From positions 7,969,274 through 8,033,273 of the forward strand of contig JAQFVV010000018.1 in assembly GCA_028023455.1 (NCBI GenBank): 64,000 nt of DNA, given 5' to 3'. Shown here piece by piece: positions 60,900 to 64,000 of the stretch. Origin of the DNA: Epiperipatus broadwayi (taxonomy: Eukaryota > Onychophora > Udeonychophora > Euonychophora > Peripatidae). The notes beneath the pieces were generated by a model, which saw nothing but the letters and a program-made list of their open reading frames with translations, did not search any database and was not told the DNA's origin. The stretch's first letter is position 1, and every line of letters begins with the position of its first letter. Position numbers and translations under genes: made by a program.

Positions 60900-60950
60900 T
60901 TACGGTAGAAGAGTCCAGGTTTCTGCTTTTAATTCCCGCGATGCCTCCAT
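60900..60950 (-). CDS. 16-codon ORF downstream of the unit promoter, copy 1
   Basis: MEASRELKAETWTLLP-stop, the first ATG after the predicted start site. A GTAAGC that could act as a splice donor overlaps the stop. The two copies differ here only at silent positions. It may be a first exon, an upstream ORF or chance. Confidence 0.3.
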   Translation of the reverse strand: MEASRELKAETWTLLP

Positions 60951-61073
60951 TGGAAGATAATGTTCTGGAGATGGCAATAGCTGGTACAAGGTATCACAGT
61001 CTTTTCCTTTTTCTTTTTTAAATAGAGAGTGTGGTATGTGCGTCCTACCACAACTTTCAAACACACAACGCTG

Positions 61074-61103
61074 GAACTGGAACTCAATATTTCTCTTTTT
61101 ATA
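61074..61103 (-). promoter_or_regulatory. TATA box and initiator of the unit promoter (copy 1)
   Basis: TATAAAAAG (61103-61095) is followed 25 bases later by CCAGTTCC (61080-61073), a fit to the YYANWYY initiator. With the upstream CRE and CCAAT this is a textbook Pol II core promoter on the minus strand. Confidence 0.6.
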
Positions 61104-61129
61104 GTAAATCTCCAGATTGAATGAACAAA

Positions 61130-61137
61130 GACGTCAC
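61130..61137 (-). promoter_or_regulatory. CRE-like element
   Basis: Minus strand GTGACGTC, between CCAAT and TATA; conserved at 63735-63742 in copy 2. Confidence 0.55.
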
Positions 61138-61181
61138 TAATCCAAATTTTCGTTCGGGTCCGGGCTGAGGCTTGGTGCTTC

Positions 61182-61190
61182 CATTGGTCA
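61182..61190 (-). promoter_or_regulatory. CCAAT box of the unit promoter (copy 1)
   Basis: Minus strand GACCAATGG. Identical in copy 2 (about 63787-63795). Confidence 0.55.
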
Positions 61191-61354
61191 AGCTAAAATC
61201 TCTTTATTCTCTTATCTAATTTACTCTCTGACTTTTTAATTAAACAGCTTTTGGATAATTAATAAACAATCATTTCCATTTACAGATTACAGGAATTAAT
61301 TAATACCTGTTTTTATTTTTACTTACGTTATTTCTTTTTTAAACTATTTTTATA

Positions 61355-61403
61355 TTTGAATGTACTTTTTTTATCTTTTTTTATAAAAAAAAGTACATTC
61401 AAA
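61355..61403. repeat. Perfect-arm hairpin in LTR-like copy 1
   Basis: TTGAATGTACTTTTTTTA and its complement flank a short T-rich loop. Copy 2 (about 63958-63993) lacks the left arm. Confidence 0.8.
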
Positions 61404-61591
61404 TACCTTTTTTTTATTTATTAAAAAAAAATATTTTTAAAGTTTAGCATCTGTGCGAATATATACGTTTAACAAACATTTTAATTTTAGCGTTTAGTTT
61501 TTTTTTCTTTTTAATACACTTATTTTTATATGCGAACTTAAAAGTTTTTATTTCAATTTAATGTAACGACATATTTATATATCGTTACATA

Positions 61592-62130
61592 TCAGTAAAC
61601 TTCCTCAAAAAGATAAAAACATTTAAAAAAAAAAAAAGAATTTACTTAGTGTTAGTAATTACGTTACACAAATTTGTTATATATGAAATTTCAAAAGGAC
61701 AAAACTTTTTTTTTAAAGACAAAACAGTAATTACAAATATAATGATAAAAAAAAAAGTTGACTGATGATTCCTTACTACCAGCTAAATTTCTGCCCCCTC
61801 CCTTCCAAGTTTCTTTTCTTCAACTTTTAAGTATTATTTAGGCAAGTTAAATGATTAGATTTTAAACAAGACTTTTTTTTAAAAAAAATTATGATTTATA
61901 TTTATTAATTACGTTTTATTTATTACTTTTTATTCCTCGTATTTCTCTTTACATATGCGCAATTTTTCTTACTGGCAGTACCTTTAAGACAAAATTTCAA
62001 ACTGTAACTCCACATCAATACAACAAATATATTTATACAATTTCAGAAAAAAATTTACGGGCATGATTCACTTTTAAAATTCTCAGGGCACTCGTGTTTA
62101 TTAAAGATCGGCCCAAGTTGGGTAGCCAGT
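61592..62130 (-). mobile_element. Short interior between the two LTR-like units
   Basis: 539 bp with no ORF. Directly after the copy 2 unit (minus strand) comes A-CTGGCTACCCAACTTGGGCC, which starts with TGG within two bases like a PBS, although I cannot name the tRNA. Before copy 1 it ends GAGGAAGTTTACTGATA. Long LTRs around a tiny interior suggest a non-autonomous LTR element; a tandem duplication of 2602 bp is the alternative. Confidence 0.4.
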
Positions 62131-63504
62131 TATAACAATCGGAAGTAAGTGGAGATCGAATCTAACCGCAAAACAATATCTGCAACTACCAGGGCGCCAT
62201 CTAGGCATTTGAGCCTAGAAAAATTTATAAAGTAGGCAGATACGCGCTGTTAAGATTCCACTTTATTTAAATATTCCAATCGTTAGCCCAAGTCACTAGC
62301 TCAGTGGAGACGCAGAGATAAAAATCTATATCTTAATTTATATCTTAAATATAAATAAATAAAAGCTACTGCCAGAAATTAACACATAAAAATATTTATT
62401 TACGCACATATAAAATCATTCTAAATTCGAGGAATAAGTTTAACCTTTAGATTTTTATATTAACTTGTAAATTTACATTTAAAAAGATTTCAATAAGTTT
62501 AATTTTTATTTAGTGAGTCGAGTATGAATAGACTATATAGGTCTGCATTTGAAAAGAAAATATTCTTTCCCTTATTTAACCTTAGGCCAAAAGTTTGTAG
62601 TCAAAACGGCGCCAATCCATCTGATACATTTATGTATTCAATGTAGCATGAAAATACGACAACACAAAATACTGTACTGTCAGGAATGTACATCTGAACA
62701 GTAAGTAGAATTAGAGAAGACATTGACTCTCCACCAACAGGAATGTTACATCTGTTGGCAAGTAGAACAATAAACAAAAAACTCCATAGGAATGGACTGC
62801 GGTCTTCTGCCGACTTACAAACCCATCCATAGGCAAACAGAAGGTGTGTGGCGTATATATGCAATCCTGCCCATAGCGGATCTCATACTACATCTACTAA
62901 TTACACAAATATATCCAATCCATTGAGCCAATTCAACTACGAAATGAATAACCTAAGATTACCCTCCCTTAATATAACTTTACAAAACTATATAGCCATT
63001 CACGCCCGACTTAAATTTAACATTTAGATACGTTCGCACAAATGAATTTTATAAAATTTGTTTTAAAATGTTGAGTATAGATCAGCTGCACAGATTCCAC
63101 GGTCAAAAACATTCCAAATTAAACACAACCGATCAAAATACAAAGTCATCGATAAATGTCACTTGCATAGGGAATATACAAATCCCATTAGCATTCATCG
63201 TAAGATGCTGCAGTGATATCGTTGACCCATATATTCTAATCAAATGTGAAAACCACAACATAATCAACCGCTAAAGAATCTATGCAACGTCTATACCCAA
63301 CCTAAATTTCATCATTTAAAATTTAAACAATAAACAATTTATACAATAAGAAAAAAAAAATGGAAATGATTTTTATCAATCGGAAAACATATAAAATTAA
63401 ACATTATTAATTTGATTTTAAACTTAAAAAAGTCAGATGGAAGTTCATAAACTTGAACGAAAGTTCTTAATTATTTTTAAATTTAGAGTTCATGTCAATG
63501 TAGC

Positions 63505-63555
63505 TTACGGTAGAAGAGTCCAGGTTTCTGCTTTTAATTCTCGTGATGCCTCCAT
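63505..63555 (-). CDS. 16-codon ORF downstream of the unit promoter, copy 2
   Basis: Same peptide as 60900-60950; TCG/CGG codons are TCA/CGA here, both synonymous. Confidence 0.3.
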   Translation of the reverse strand: MEASRELKAETWTLLP

Positions 63556-63699
63556 TGGAAGATAATGTTCTGGAGATGGCAATAGCTGGTTCAAGGTATC
63601 ACAGTCTTTTCCTTTTTCTTTTTTAAATAGAGAGTGTGGTATGTGCGTCCTACCACAACTTTCAAACACACAACGCTGGAACTGGAACTCAATATTTCT

Positions 63700-63795
63700 C
63701 TTTTTATAGTAAATCTCCAGATTGAATGAACAAAGACGTCACTAATCCAAATTTTCGTTCGGGTCCGGGCTGAGGCTTGGTGCTTCCATTGGTCA
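63700..63795 (-). promoter_or_regulatory. Unit promoter, copy 2
   Basis: TATAAAAAG (63708-63700), CRE (63742-63735) and CCAAT (about 63795-63787), all identical to copy 1. Confidence 0.6.
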
Positions 63796-64000
63796 AGCTA
63801 AAATCTCTTTATTCTCTTATCTAATTTACTCTCTGACTTTTTAATTAAACAGCTTTTGGATAATTAATAAACAATCATTTCCATTTACAGATTACAGGAA
63901 TTAATTAATACCTGTTTTTATTTTTACTTACATTATTTCTTTTTTAAACTATTTTTATATTTAAATCTTTTTTTATAAAAAAAGTACATTCAAATACCTT

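Larger units (their letters stand above)
59529..61591 (-). repeat. LTR-like unit, copy 1 (second, non-coding LTR family)
   Basis: A 2.06-kb unit repeated at 62131 onwards with few differences. On the minus strand it starts TGTAACGAT and ends ATTGTTATA, nearly complementary termini like LTR ends. It holds a strong minus-strand promoter. The open frames 59997-60260 (-) and 60389-60670 (+) persist in both copies, but the changes between copies are not confined to silent sites. Confidence 0.55.
62131..64000 (-). repeat. LTR-like unit, copy 2 (runs off the window)
   Basis: Matches 59529-61405 throughout, offset by about 2602-2605 bp, and continues past the window end. Confidence 0.7.

Overview
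The window is AT-rich invertebrate-type genomic DNA: long stretches without genes, many TA and AAT microsatellites, and a dense, nested population of transposable elements. The only clear host-type gene is one class A GPCR (32236-33312, +). Its coding region is uninterrupted, with a splice acceptor just upstream. The mix of Penelope-like elements (PLEs) with hammerhead ribozymes, RTE and L1/Tx1-like LINEs, a Ty3/gypsy element, a GTF2IRD2/SCAND3-type hAT remnant and tRNA-derived SINEs fits a metazoan invertebrate. The phylum cannot be fixed from the sequence alone.

Layout. 1-5.9 kb: two 173-bp copies of a hairpin-ended repeat enclose an orphan coiled-coil gag-like ORF, with tRNA-Lys-type primer-binding-like sites upstream of it. 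6-14 kb: mostly gene-free; a tandem pair of hammerhead ribozymes (retrozyme-like) at 9.95-10.4 kb, SINE-like repeats, and a 16-base exact match to an Illumina adapter at 12778. 14.2-15.6 kb: a PLE (RT and GIY-YIG pieces) with its own compact hammerhead and an inverted RT fragment. 16.9-17.5 kb: a second retrozyme-like unit with an intact hammerhead. 22.8-25.5 and 30.9-31.9 kb: three palindromes built from PLE tails, each arm carrying a hammerhead-like fold. 26.4-28 kb: a decayed L1/Tx1-like LINE. 32.2-33.3 kb: the GPCR. 33.9-39.4 kb: LINE 3' ends, RTE remnants and an inverted pair of hammerheads. 41.5-44.8 kb: a nearly complete RTE LINE (-). 45.7-47 kb: a decayed LINE ORF1/gag-like region. 48.2-48.7 kb: a hAT remnant. 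49.3-59.5 kb: a complete-length but inactivated Ty3/gypsy element with 2.4-kb LTRs (-). 59.5-64 kb: two copies of a 2.06-kb LTR-like unit around about 0.54 kb, with a canonical TATA/CRE/CCAAT promoter on the minus strand in each copy.

The most notable observation: all hammerhead folds next to recognisable PLE coding sequence here (four loci) carry a UUGANAA-type core in place of CUGANGA. Core positions C3 and G8, which pair with each other in the active ribozyme, are both changed, to U3 and A8. Position 7 stays variable, and the inner stem I pairs covary between loci. The retrozyme-like hammerheads in the same window keep the standard CUGAUGA core. This may be a lineage-specific variant of the hammerhead core, and it can be tested.
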